NCBI GenBank assembly: GCA_050011775.1
Contig: JBEKIL010000014.1
Span: forward strand, 69,003-133,002
Length of the DNA: 64,000 nt
From: CAVZMI01 sp050011775
GTDB taxonomy: Bacteria > Bacteroidota > Ignavibacteria > UBA10030 > CAVZMI01
Direction of reading: 5' to 3'
Below the pieces are notes generated by a model. That model had not been told where the DNA came from. It did no database searches and was given only the letters and a program-made list of their open reading frames with translations. The position numbers and the translations under genes were made by a program. Shown here piece after piece: positions 27,249 to 36,199 of the stretch (positions are counted from its first letter, which is position 1; every line of letters begins with the position of its first letter).

Positions 27249-28391
27249 ATGGACATAAAAGATTATATAGCCGGGAGTTACACCCAGCAATATCAATATA
27301 AAAGTTTTACTCCTTCAAAGGTCAATCAGGAATGGGTATGGACGGATCCCCAGCTAAACACGCTTCTCTCAGAGGCAAATCGTAAGCTTGGGGAGCTTAA
27401 CGCATTTTCGCTTCAAGTGCCAGATGTGGATTTATTCATCAAAATGCACGTTGTAAAAGAGGCAACAACATCAAGCCGTATCGAAGGAACTCGGACAGAG
27501 GTTGGGGAAGTGGTATTAAAGGAAGAAGATGTCCTGCCGGAGAAAAAGAACGATTGGCAGGAAGTTCAGAATTATATTACTGCAATGAATTATGCAGTGG
27601 AAAAGCTTTCGGTTCTGCCTGTATCGACACGATTATTGAAAGAAACCCATGGGATTTTGCTTGCCGGAACACGAGGTAAAACAAAGCTTCCCGGGGAATA
27701 TCGAACAAGTCAAAATTGGATTGGAGGGGTAAGTTTGCAAGATGCGGTGTTTGTTCCCCCACCCCACGAAGAAGTAAGCGAGTTAATGGGAGACCTGGAA
27801 AATTTTCTTCATAATACAACTATAAATGTTCCATTGCTCATTCGCATCGCTCTAGCGCATTATCAATTTGAGACTATCCACCCATTTCTAGACGGAAATG
27901 GAAGAATAGGTAGATTGCTCATTACACTCTATCTTGTCGGCGAGAAAAAACTCACCAAACCAACGTTATATCTCTCTGCATATTTGGAACAGTACAAAAG
28001 TCTTTATTTTGACAATCTGATGACAGTAAGAACATCGAATAATTTGACTCAATGGATAAAATTTTTCCTTGCAGCCATTATTGAAACCTGTGAAGATGGT
28101 GTGAGAACGTTTCAACAAATTTTACGATTACGTGATGAAATTGAAGGGCAAAAAATTCTCACACTTGGTAAGAAAATTCCTAAAGCAAAGGAATTTATGA
28201 CGCTGTTGTATACTCATCCTGCTGTAAGTGGTGCAGTGGTTTCTATTACATTAAAAGTATCTCTTCCAACTGCGAACTCATTGATCGATGATTTTGTGAG
28301 GTTGGGAATTCTTAAAGAAGCGACAGGGCTAAAACGAAATCGTCTTTTTGTGTTTAATGATTATTTAAGTCTGTTTCAAAGCAAGAAGTAA
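27249..28391 (+). CDS. Fic family protein (probable AMP transferase)
   Basis: 380 residues with the complete Fic motif HPFLDGNGRIGR at 211-222, the active-site loop that transfers AMP from ATP to target hydroxyls. An N-terminal inhibitory helix motif (SSRIEGT, 75-81, S/T-x-x-x-E-G) is present, so it is a class II, self-inhibited Fic. The C-terminal about 100 residues form a winged-helix-like region (PTANSLIDDFVRLGILKEATG). Targets are unknown. It lies between an hsdM 5' fragment and intact hsdM, 14 bp ahead of the latter, and is probably co-transcribed. Fic genes are common next to type I restriction genes. Confidence 0.93.
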   Translation: MDIKDYIAGSYTQQYQYKSFTPSKVNQEWVWTDPQLNTLLSEANRKLGELNAFSLQVPDVDLFIKMHVVKEATTSSRIEGTRTEVGEVVLKEEDVLPEKKNDWQEVQNYITAMNYAVEKLSVLPVSTRLLKETHGILLAGTRGKTKLPGEYRTSQNWIGGVSLQDAVFVPPPHEEVSELMGDLENFLHNTTINVPLLIRIALAHYQFETIHPFLDGNGRIGRLLITLYLVGEKKLTKPTLYLSAYLEQYKSLYFDNLMTVRTSNNLTQWIKFFLAAIIETCEDGVRTFQQILRLRDEIEGQKILTLGKKIPKAKEFMTLLYTHPAVSGAVVSITLKVSLPTANSLIDDFVRLGILKEATGLKRNRLFVFNDYLSLFQSKK

Positions 28392-28405
28392 AAAGGAACG
28401 AACGA

Positions 28406-29860
28406 ATGGGATCTGAGTCCTCACAAATTGTGCAACGATTATGGAACTACTGCAATGTTCTCCGTGATGATGGAGTGAGTTACGGTGACTATGTTGAGCA
28501 ATTGACGTATCTGCTTTTCCTGAAGATGGCAGATGAACAAGAAAAAATCCTAAAGAAGCAGACATCTATCCCAAAAGGTTTGGGCTGGTCAAGTTTAATT
28601 GGCAAAGATGGAGATGAACTTGAAGTGCATTATAGGCACATCCTTGCGAGTCTTGGCAAAGAATCAGGAATGCTGGGGGTTATCTTTCGCAAAGCACAGA
28701 ATAAGATACAAGATCCTGCAAAGCTTAGCCGATTGATCGGTCTTATTGATGGTGAAACGTGGTCGGGGTTGGATATCGATGTAAAGGGGGAGATTTACGA
28801 AGGGCTTCTTGAGAAGAATGCTGAGGATACGAAGAGCGGAGCGGGACAGTACTTTACTCCTCGTGCACTAATCCAGGCAATGGTGGCAGTCACTAAGCCA
28901 CAACCTAAATCTACAATCTGCGATCCGGCTTGTGGCACTGGCGGGTTCTTCCTTGCTGCTCATGATTTCATATCGCACAACTACAAGCTTGACAAATCCG
29001 AGAAGGAGTTTTTGAAATATAAAACATTCAAGGGTTGGGAGATTGTTGACAACACTGCGCGTCTCTGCGCAATGAATTTAGTGTTGCATGGCATTGGCGG
29101 CGATGAGAGTCCAATTTCAGTAGCAGACAGCCTGGCAACCGACTCCGGAGAGCGATATGACTATGTGCTGACTAATCCACCTTTTGGCAAGAAGAGCAGT
29201 ATAACCGTTGTGAATGAGGAGGGAAAAGCAGAGAAGGAAACCCTTGTCTATGAACGTCAGGACTTCTGGGCAACGACATCCAACAAACAGCTGAACTTCG
29301 TACAACATATCAGGACCCTGCTAAAAATTAACGGCAAGGCAGCGGTTGTTGTACCTGATAATGTACTCTTTGAAGGGGGCGCTGGGGAGACTGTGCGGAG
29401 AAAATTGCTGGCAGAGTGTGATGTTCATACGTTGCTGCGATTACCGACAGGTATTTTTTATGCTCAGGGTGTTAAAGCAAATGTAATCTTCTTTGATAAG
29501 AAACCAGCGAGTGAGAAACCGTGGACAGAAAAGCTCTGGATTTACGATCTTCGTACCAATATTCACTTTACACTCAAAACCAATCCATTGAGATTGGATG
29601 ACCTGCAGGATTTCATCAAGAGCTACAATCCAGAGAATCGATACGAGCGGAAAGAAACAGAGCGTTTTAAGTGTTTCAAGTATGATGAGTTAATACAAAG
29701 AGACAAAGCAAGCTTAGATATTTTCTGGTTGAAAGATGAAAGCTTAGAGGATTCTGCAAACCTGCCCGATCCGGCTATTATTGCAGCAGAGATAGCAGAA
29801 AATCTTGAAAGCGCATTGGAGCAGTTTAAAACTGTCAGCGATGAGTTGAGGAAGGAATAG
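28406..29860 (+). CDS. hsdM: Type I restriction enzyme, M (methylase) subunit
   Basis: 484 residues. The N-terminal helical domain (NYCNVLRDDGVSYGDYVEQLTYLLFLKM) is followed by the N6-adenine methylase domain with the S-adenosylmethionine motif DPACGTGGFF and the catalytic NPPF. It methylates adenine at the site chosen by HsdS. The start at ATG 28406 has AAGGAACG upstream. The order hsdR-hsdS-(cargo)-hsdM is unusual because M and S are normally adjacent; two extra copies of this gene's 5' end upstream show how the cargo entered. Confidence 0.97.
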   Translation: MGSESSQIVQRLWNYCNVLRDDGVSYGDYVEQLTYLLFLKMADEQEKILKKQTSIPKGLGWSSLIGKDGDELEVHYRHILASLGKESGMLGVIFRKAQNKIQDPAKLSRLIGLIDGETWSGLDIDVKGEIYEGLLEKNAEDTKSGAGQYFTPRALIQAMVAVTKPQPKSTICDPACGTGGFFLAAHDFISHNYKLDKSEKEFLKYKTFKGWEIVDNTARLCAMNLVLHGIGGDESPISVADSLATDSGERYDYVLTNPPFGKKSSITVVNEEGKAEKETLVYERQDFWATTSNKQLNFVQHIRTLLKINGKAAVVVPDNVLFEGGAGETVRRKLLAECDVHTLLRLPTGIFYAQGVKANVIFFDKKPASEKPWTEKLWIYDLRTNIHFTLKTNPLRLDDLQDFIKSYNPENRYERKETERFKCFKYDELIQRDKASLDIFWLKDESLEDSANLPDPAIIAAEIAENLESALEQFKTVSDELRKE

Positions 29861-30050
29861 AATTGAGCGAAACAAGTTGTAAAGAAGATCTTCTCCCGAG
29901 CAGAAACAGCGTCAACATCAATTAGCCAGTAGCAGAGACAATGCAATAAAAAAAAGTACGTGATGCAGATCGGACTAGATAGTCATTCTCCAATGATATA
30001 ATCAGGAATCCAGAAAAAGGAAAGAGCTAGTGGAGGGGTAAAGCTAAGAT

Positions 30051-33000
30051 GTGCTAAAGGACGAGATACTAAAGCAGAACAGCATCGGATTACAAATGGA
30101 CGGTAAGTGGATCAGAAAACCAGAAGGTTCAACTTCGGTTGTCTTTGTGCATGGGATACTTTCAAGCGGAGAAACATGCTGGCAACACCAAAATGGCAGC
30201 TCCTGGCCTGAACTCCTGAAAAGCGAGAAAGGACTTGAGGACCTCGGTATATATGTCTTTACTTATGAGACAGGGATTTTTAGTGGAAACTACCGTTTGG
30301 GTGATGCAGTCGATTCCTTGAAAGAGCATATGCATATTGATGACCTGCTTCAAGGCAGGCGGCTCATATTCGTCTGTCATAGTATGGGTGGGATTGTTGT
30401 GAGGAAATTCATTGTTGAGCGTGCCCTTGATCTTATAAATAGAGACATTGAAGTAGCTCTTTATCTTGTTGCGTCCCCATCCCTTGGATCCTCATATGCA
30501 AATTGGCTGACCCCCTTAGCAAAGTTTTTCGGCAACTCACAAGCTGATGCTCTCAAATTTAGTAGTAATAATGCTTGGTTAAATGATCTTGACAAGGAAT
30601 TTCTGAACTTGAAGGAATCGTGTAAATTAGAGATTAAGGGCAAAGAACTCATAGAAGATAAATTCATCGTGTTTAGGAAGTTTTTGCGTAAACAGGTCGT
30701 CGAGCCGTTCTCCGGCGCACGATATTTCGGCGAACCTTTCAAAGTACCACGGTCAGATCATTTCTCAATAGCGAAACCTGAAAATCGGGAAGCCATACAG
30801 CATCGTTTACTCTGCAAATTTATCGAGAACATGCCTGAGCGCTCACAACGTATCGGCACAACGGTCGCTGTGTCCAATATCTGGAACGTCCCACATCTTC
30901 GCAACAAATATTTTACTGGGAGGGAGAAATTGCTTGGCGACTTGCGACAGGCGCTCGTGTCGGATAACACTGCGGCACTCACACAGGCAATCAGCGGACT
31001 CGGCGGAATTGGAAAAACCCAGCTCGCAACAGAATATTGTTACCGATATAAGAAAGATTATAATGTTGTCTGGTGGATTCGGTCAGAAGAAAAAACGACC
31101 TTGTCCAATGACTATGCTGCACTCGCTTTGAGACTCAACCTGCCACAACACGAGAACCCCGACCAAGCGGTTGTTATTGCGGCCGTAAAGGATTGGCTCA
31201 ACAGTAATAAAGGTTGGCTACTGATATTTGACAATGCAAAAGATCCCGGCGATATCCGGCCTTTCATTCTCCAAGAACATACGGGCCACATTGTAATAAC
31301 TTCTCGCAAGAGAGAGTGGGGTGAAATTGCACAAGATTATCCGTTAACGGATTTTGAACGTGATGAGTCCATAAATTACTTATTAAAACGGACAGGGAGC
31401 AATGATCATAGTGCTGCCAATGACTTAGCGGAAGAACTTTGTGATTTTCCTCTTGCCCTTGCTCAGGCGGCCGGATACATAAACAGCGCAAAGACGACGA
31501 TTGCCGGATATTCCAATCTCTTCAAAGAGCACAAGGCTGAACTGTTGAATCGTCGAGGATTAGACTCTGATTACCCACTCACCGTTGCAACCACCTGGTC
31601 TCTTTCCCTTGTCCAGGCAAAGAAACTCACACCGCTTGCAGAAGACCTTCTTAAGCTCATGGCGTTCTTTGCACCTGACAATATCCCGCGCTACCTACTG
31701 CGGGAAGGTTTGGAACACATGAAGAGCGCCAATAATCTTGCATTTGAGGATGCTATCGCCGCGCTTCAGACCAACTCTCTCATAGAAGCAGTATCAGACT
31801 TTCTTTCGATCCATTGGCTTGTCCAGTTTGTCACATTAGAGCAGATGGATATTACTGAGAAGAAAGAATTCATTCAAACGATTGTACAATTAATGCATAA
31901 TACTTTTTCATCATTGAGTGCTCCGCCTTCGGATGTTCGGAGTTGGAAAAAATGCACCACACTTTTGCCTCATGCGGTGGTAATAATTTCCTTTGCAGAA
32001 AAAACAGGTAAAATCTCTGCAAAGCTGGGCAGTTTGATGAATTGGTGTGGAATGTACTATTATGGTCGTGCAAATTATAAAGATGCAGAGCCACTGTACC
32101 GACGTGCATTGAATATTTACGAAGAGGAACTGGGTGCCAATCATCCAGATGTTGCTAACAGTTTGAACAACCTCGCCGCATTGCTTCAGTATCAGGGGAA
32201 GTATGCTGATGCAGAGCTGATGCTCCGTCGTGCACTAAAAATCATAGAAGAACAGCTCGGTACCGATCATCCCATAGTTGCCAACAGTTTGAACAGCCTC
32301 GCCGTATTGCTTCAGTATCAGGGGAAGTATGCCGATGCAGAACCGTTGTCCCGTCGTGCACTGAAAATCAGAGAAGAGCAACTTTGTACCGATCATCCAG
32401 ATATTGCCAATAGTTTGCACAACCTCGCCGGATTGCTTCAGGATCAGGGGAGGTATGACGATGCAGAGCTGCTGTACAATCGTGCACTGAAAATTAGCGA
32501 AGAGCGACTTGGTGCCGATCATCCCGATGTTGCTACTAGCTTGAACAACCTCGCCGGATTATTTCAGGCTCAAGGGAAGTATGCTAATGCAGAAACGTTG
32601 TTCCGTCGTGCACTGAAAATCAACGAGGAGCAACTTGGTGCCAATCATCCGGATGTTGCAAATAATTTGAACAACCTTGCACTCTTGCTTCATAATCAGG
32701 GGAAATATGCAGAGGCAGAGCCGCTATTCCGTCGTGCACTCAAAATCAACGAAGAACAACTTGGTGTCGATCATCCAGCTGTTGCCAGCAATTTGAACAA
32801 CCTCGCCCTCTTGCTTCATAATCAGGGGAAATATGCCGAGGCAGAGCCGCTGTTCCGTCGTGCACTTAAAATCAACGAAGAACAACAAGGTGTAGATCAT
32901 CCAGATGTTGCCAAGAGTCTTAACAACCTCGCCGGATTGCTTTATAATCAGAGGAAATATATCGAGGCAGAGCCGCTATTCCGTCGTGCATTGAAAATCA

Positions 33001-33347
33001 GAGAAGATCAACTTGGTGCTAATCATCCAGATGTTGCCAACAGTTTGAATAATCTCGCCTTCTTGCTTAATGATCAGGGGAAGCATGCTGATGCAGAACC
33101 ACTGTGCCGTCGTGCACTGAAAATCAACGAAGAGCAACTTGGTGCCAATCATCCGGATGTTGCAACCTGTTTGAACAACCTCGCCGGATTTCTCCAGGCT
33201 CAAGGGAAGTATGCTGATGCAGAACCGTTGTTCCGTCGTTCACTGAAAATCTACGAAGAGCAACTTGGTGCCAATCATCCGGATACAATTATGGTAAAGA
33301 AAAACCTTGATGTGATGTTAGATGAATGGAAAAGACATGGAAGATAA
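30051..33347 (+). CDS. STAND NTPase: alpha/beta-hydrolase, NB-ARC and TPR domains
   Basis: Three parts over 1098 residues. Residues 1-265: alpha/beta hydrolase with VFVHGILSSGE and nucleophile elbow CHSMGG (Ser about 110), like lipases of the PGAP1/SERAC1 kind. Residues about 290-640: NB-ARC NTPase with Walker A SGLGGIGKT (about 315-323), Walker B WLLIFDNA and GLPLA-like DFPLALAQAAGY. Residues about 665-1090: ten 42-residue tetratricopeptide repeats (kinesin-light-chain type, with the recurring LGxxHPDVAxSLNNLA). This is NLR-like: repeats sense, NTPase oligomerises, hydrolase acts as effector. Similar architectures are known antiphage STAND proteins; the trigger is unknown. The track start is GTG 30051 with GGAGGGG rather far upstream; ATG 30096 is possible. 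29861-30050 shows nothing recognisable. Confidence 0.88.
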   Translation: MLKDEILKQNSIGLQMDGKWIRKPEGSTSVVFVHGILSSGETCWQHQNGSSWPELLKSEKGLEDLGIYVFTYETGIFSGNYRLGDAVDSLKEHMHIDDLLQGRRLIFVCHSMGGIVVRKFIVERALDLINRDIEVALYLVASPSLGSSYANWLTPLAKFFGNSQADALKFSSNNAWLNDLDKEFLNLKESCKLEIKGKELIEDKFIVFRKFLRKQVVEPFSGARYFGEPFKVPRSDHFSIAKPENREAIQHRLLCKFIENMPERSQRIGTTVAVSNIWNVPHLRNKYFTGREKLLGDLRQALVSDNTAALTQAISGLGGIGKTQLATEYCYRYKKDYNVVWWIRSEEKTTLSNDYAALALRLNLPQHENPDQAVVIAAVKDWLNSNKGWLLIFDNAKDPGDIRPFILQEHTGHIVITSRKREWGEIAQDYPLTDFERDESINYLLKRTGSNDHSAANDLAEELCDFPLALAQAAGYINSAKTTIAGYSNLFKEHKAELLNRRGLDSDYPLTVATTWSLSLVQAKKLTPLAEDLLKLMAFFAPDNIPRYLLREGLEHMKSANNLAFEDAIAALQTNSLIEAVSDFLSIHWLVQFVTLEQMDITEKKEFIQTIVQLMHNTFSSLSAPPSDVRSWKKCTTLLPHAVVIISFAEKTGKISAKLGSLMNWCGMYYYGRANYKDAEPLYRRALNIYEEELGANHPDVANSLNNLAALLQYQGKYADAELMLRRALKIIEEQLGTDHPIVANSLNSLAVLLQYQGKYADAEPLSRRALKIREEQLCTDHPDIANSLHNLAGLLQDQGRYDDAELLYNRALKISEERLGADHPDVATSLNNLAGLFQAQGKYANAETLFRRALKINEEQLGANHPDVANNLNNLALLLHNQGKYAEAEPLFRRALKINEEQLGVDHPAVASNLNNLALLLHNQGKYAEAEPLFRRALKINEEQQGVDHPDVAKSLNNLAGLLYNQRKYIEAEPLFRRALKIREDQLGANHPDVANSLNNLAFLLNDQGKHADAEPLCRRALKINEEQLGANHPDVATCLNNLAGFLQAQGKYADAEPLFRRSLKIYEEQLGANHPDTIMVKKNLDVMLDEWKRHGR

Positions 33348-33503
33348 AAGGCAAATATTAAAAAGAAGTCCTGAAATAATGGAAGAACTTATAATATTTA
33401 CGCCTGCGGCAATTTACAGAAATTATTAAATATATTGTAGTTCATTGCTACTAATAAATAACATCTTTATTTAATAATGTAATAAAGGATCCTTAAGATT
33501 GTA

Positions 33504-34526
33504 ATGCTCGATTGGAAAAAAATATGGAAAGACCCCGTGTGGAGCAAAGTAATTGCGGGAATTATTTTGGTTTTGATTCCACAAGTACCAATATTTATCT
33601 CTGGTTTAATAGGCAATACAAATATCTATGAAGTATACAAAGATACTTATAAACTTTTAAAATCGAGTCATTTGATTAAAGGGTGGATAATATTTGTGTG
33701 GGCATATATCACAATTATTATTTCTATACTACTCATTATTAAATATTCATTAGTTAAAAAAACCCTCGCATGGATAAAAATAAAGAAATATTCTGATGAT
33801 GATCAAGAAGAAAAGGAATTCACTATTAGTGACCCTTCAACCGTATTTTTTCATTATAGATTTTGTGATGCTTTCCCGGGATTTGATTCAGGTTACCGTG
33901 AGTTCGCCAAAAGAAAAGATATTATCAACAGATTAAAAATACTACTTGCTCAACCGCTAAATTATCATAAAGCTGTTGGACATTCAGTCATGACTGATCC
34001 GATATGGTGGTTTAGGGGATTTAGCGCTGCACAAATTTACAAATTCGAAGTTCTAAATAGGAATAAAATATTACTAAATATTGATGAACTCATAATTGAA
34101 AAATTAGTTGCATTCAGGGGCAATGATTACTATCAAGATTTTGTATATATCCAATGTTCACCGGATGAACCGACCGGGCTATACGCATATGATAAAAAAG
34201 AAATTGAATCGAGATTCAATGATAATCGTGAATATTCTGAAGAATATGCCATATATAAAAAAAAATTCATATCCAGACTCGAATATGATGATGGTTCGGC
34301 ATTAATAAATGGGAAACCAGTTAGAACAGAAGGAGCTATTCTGAGATCAAGAACTTTGACAAAATATAACTTTGTTATTTCTGCAAAATTATCTCCTTAT
34401 AATTGTGATGAATTTTGTGATGAATCAAGGGAATATCTCGGAAAACTTCTAAAAGATGAGATAGTATTTGATGATTTTATATCGTGGATGAAAAAGTTCC
34501 CTAGAAATAGATACGAATATTATTGA
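33504..34526 (+). CDS. Two-helix membrane protein, unknown
   Basis: Not recognised. 340 residues: two transmembrane helices at about 16-36 and 60-82, a basic-acidic linker (KKYSDDDQEEKE), and a soluble C-terminal domain of about 230 residues with FHYRFCDAFPGF and WWFRGFSAAQIYKFE. Helices first and a cytosolic domain after is a layout seen in several island effector proteins, but no catalytic motif can be named. It is strongly AT-rich, follows the STAND gene by 156 bp, and probably belongs to the transferred island. Confidence 0.6.
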   Translation: MLDWKKIWKDPVWSKVIAGIILVLIPQVPIFISGLIGNTNIYEVYKDTYKLLKSSHLIKGWIIFVWAYITIIISILLIIKYSLVKKTLAWIKIKKYSDDDQEEKEFTISDPSTVFFHYRFCDAFPGFDSGYREFAKRKDIINRLKILLAQPLNYHKAVGHSVMTDPIWWFRGFSAAQIYKFEVLNRNKILLNIDELIIEKLVAFRGNDYYQDFVYIQCSPDEPTGLYAYDKKEIESRFNDNREYSEEYAIYKKKFISRLEYDDGSALINGKPVRTEGAILRSRTLTKYNFVISAKLSPYNCDEFCDESREYLGKLLKDEIVFDDFISWMKKFPRNRYEYY

Positions 34527-34611
34527 ATTACTAAGAATATTAAATGATTTTATAGTTACATCGACATAAGGAGTAGGCTTCGAGTTAATTTTACATTATC
34601 TCAACGGAATA

Positions 34612-35508
34612 ATGAAATTCACATCCAAGTATTCACCATTCAACTTATTACTCAATTTACGAGTACCTCCGAGACTGAGATCTGCAATTCAATATGCTGG
34701 TTGGAATGATCGTCTAGCGATTCAAATTAACACAGGACTACTCAAACCTGGCGATGTTTTACTTTCTCGATCACGCCATCAAATTTCCGATTTAATCGCA
34801 ATATCTACACTCGGACCATTTTCTCATGCCGCTATAATCATTAGCCCTTACTTTCTCTTTGAATCTGTCCGCACTGGAATAGGTTCAAGTCCTCTTTTTG
34901 TTTCTCGCTCAGAATGGGTAAAGGATCGCTGTTCTATCCTTTCTAGACTTGATAAAAAATTTATTGCATTGATTCTGCGACACCCGATACTAGATGCAAT
35001 TAAAGATGGCAAATCTTTATCCTCAAGACTGCGCGATTTAATCCAACCATTTAGAGGATTAGAGTATCCTTCCTTAATCGCGTTAGCTACGGCACTCTCA
35101 AAAAATAAGAAAACTCAAAAAATTGCAAAATCGCTACTTCAGATTGCAGATTCATCCATAAAACATAAGAAAGTCAATCCCGGACCATTTTGTTCCCAGT
35201 TGGTTGCTATCATTTATCAATCTCTTGGTATTTCACTCTTCGATCACGATCTCAATCCCGACGAAGTCAACCCAAATTCGTTTCTCCTTTCTCATTTAGA
35301 ACCAGTATATGACGTACTTCGATATGCCGACTTTTCAGCTAAAGACAATCAGCAACACGTCGAAGAAATAAATTCGATGCTCCGTCCTCTGAGTCCTAAA
35401 AGAATTACCTTACCACTCGTTACCGCAAAAAGGTTAATTACTCTTTCGAATCAATTTATTGAATCTTTCGAAAAAATGGAACAGCTTTTACATAAGTCGA
35501 TGAAATGA
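34612..35508 (+). CDS. YiiX/YebB-like permuted papain-fold (NlpC/P60 superfamily) protein
   Basis: 298 residues with the circularly permuted NlpC/P60 arrangement: KPGDVLLSRS, then GPFSHAAIIIS carrying the catalytic His, and about 110 residues later FCSQLVA carrying the catalytic Cys. Members are thiol hydrolases acting on amide or ester bonds, such as lipids or peptidoglycan. There is no signal peptide or membrane helix. The insert between His and Cys is longer than usual. It is the last gene of the AT-rich island; its role there is unknown. Confidence 0.75.
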   Translation: MKFTSKYSPFNLLLNLRVPPRLRSAIQYAGWNDRLAIQINTGLLKPGDVLLSRSRHQISDLIAISTLGPFSHAAIIISPYFLFESVRTGIGSSPLFVSRSEWVKDRCSILSRLDKKFIALILRHPILDAIKDGKSLSSRLRDLIQPFRGLEYPSLIALATALSKNKKTQKIAKSLLQIADSSIKHKKVNPGPFCSQLVAIIYQSLGISLFDHDLNPDEVNPNSFLLSHLEPVYDVLRYADFSAKDNQQHVEEINSMLRPLSPKRITLPLVTAKRLITLSNQFIESFEKMEQLLHKSMK

Positions 35509-35950
35509 TACTATGCTGAAAGCGTTTGAGTGATTGCACTCAATTATTAATATGAAAAAGAGAAGATTATAGTTTATTGGTGTTATGTAAAGAGTGTTGC
35601 TCAACTAAAATGATTATCAAAATAATTTGCAAACGCCTTTTCTTCCTATATGTTCACTTGATGTATCATTTCAGGGCCTATCATACCAAAGCAAGGTTGA
35701 AATTAGATAGGGCCAAGTAGAAAAAAATCCCATCCATCTCTTGCCCATGTCTCGATAGATGGTTCGACAAGCTCACCATACTAAAGTACTGCTCGCACCA
35801 CTCCGTATTGCTCGCCCCGAGGGTGTTTACCCCGAGCTTGCCGAGGGGTCGAGGGGCTCGCTGCAAGCTCGACACAAGTTTGGATTTTCCTTTAGTGCGA
35901 AAAGTCTCTATTAAATTTATGTCTGAACAATCTTAAAAGGACTTAAGACA
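35509..35950. other. Gene-free stretch with REP-like palindromic sequence
   Basis: 35755-35880 contains inverted elements of the type TTCGACAAGCTCACCA and CCGAGCTTGCCGAGGGG with CGACACAAG. A related sequence is at 41815-41890 and the CGACACAAGTT(G/T)GGATTT segment recurs at 39225. No coding feature is seen. It marks the change from the AT-rich island to the repeat-rich region. Confidence 0.6.
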
Positions 35951-36198
35951 TACAGAATATACCATTACAAATTATTATCGTATTGTAACGATTTTTCTTT
36001 CGATTTCTTTGCCTGTGTCCCGAAATGATAGGTTAATCCAAAGTAGATAATCCGTGTGTCTCTGTTATTCACCATGTTCTGGTTCAACCATGGGGTATCG
36101 AGATTCATTTCACGCTTCAGTGTTTTCAGAATGTCTGAAACAGTAAGCACGACCGAGAGTTTCTCGTCGAATAGATCCTGCCGCATGCCGAAATTCAT
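35951..36198 (-). pseudogene. Duplicated 3' end of the outer-membrane receptor gene
   Basis: The frame encodes 77 residues almost identical (three differences) to the last 77 residues of the receptor at 42236-44656, including RQDLFDEKLSVVLTVSDIL and the ending SLQYDNNL. The match begins at about 35951 (42224 in the other copy). The receptor sequence is cut at 36198, where it joins the family-B repeat leader that in the other locus lies 3 kb away at 45628. It is therefore a deletion derivative of a segmental duplication, not a gene. Confidence 0.92.
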
Positions 36199-36199
36199 C

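Noticed and set aside
35965..36198. Independent 77-codon gene
   Set aside because: It is the duplicated 3' end of the receptor gene and starts at an internal Met of that frame.
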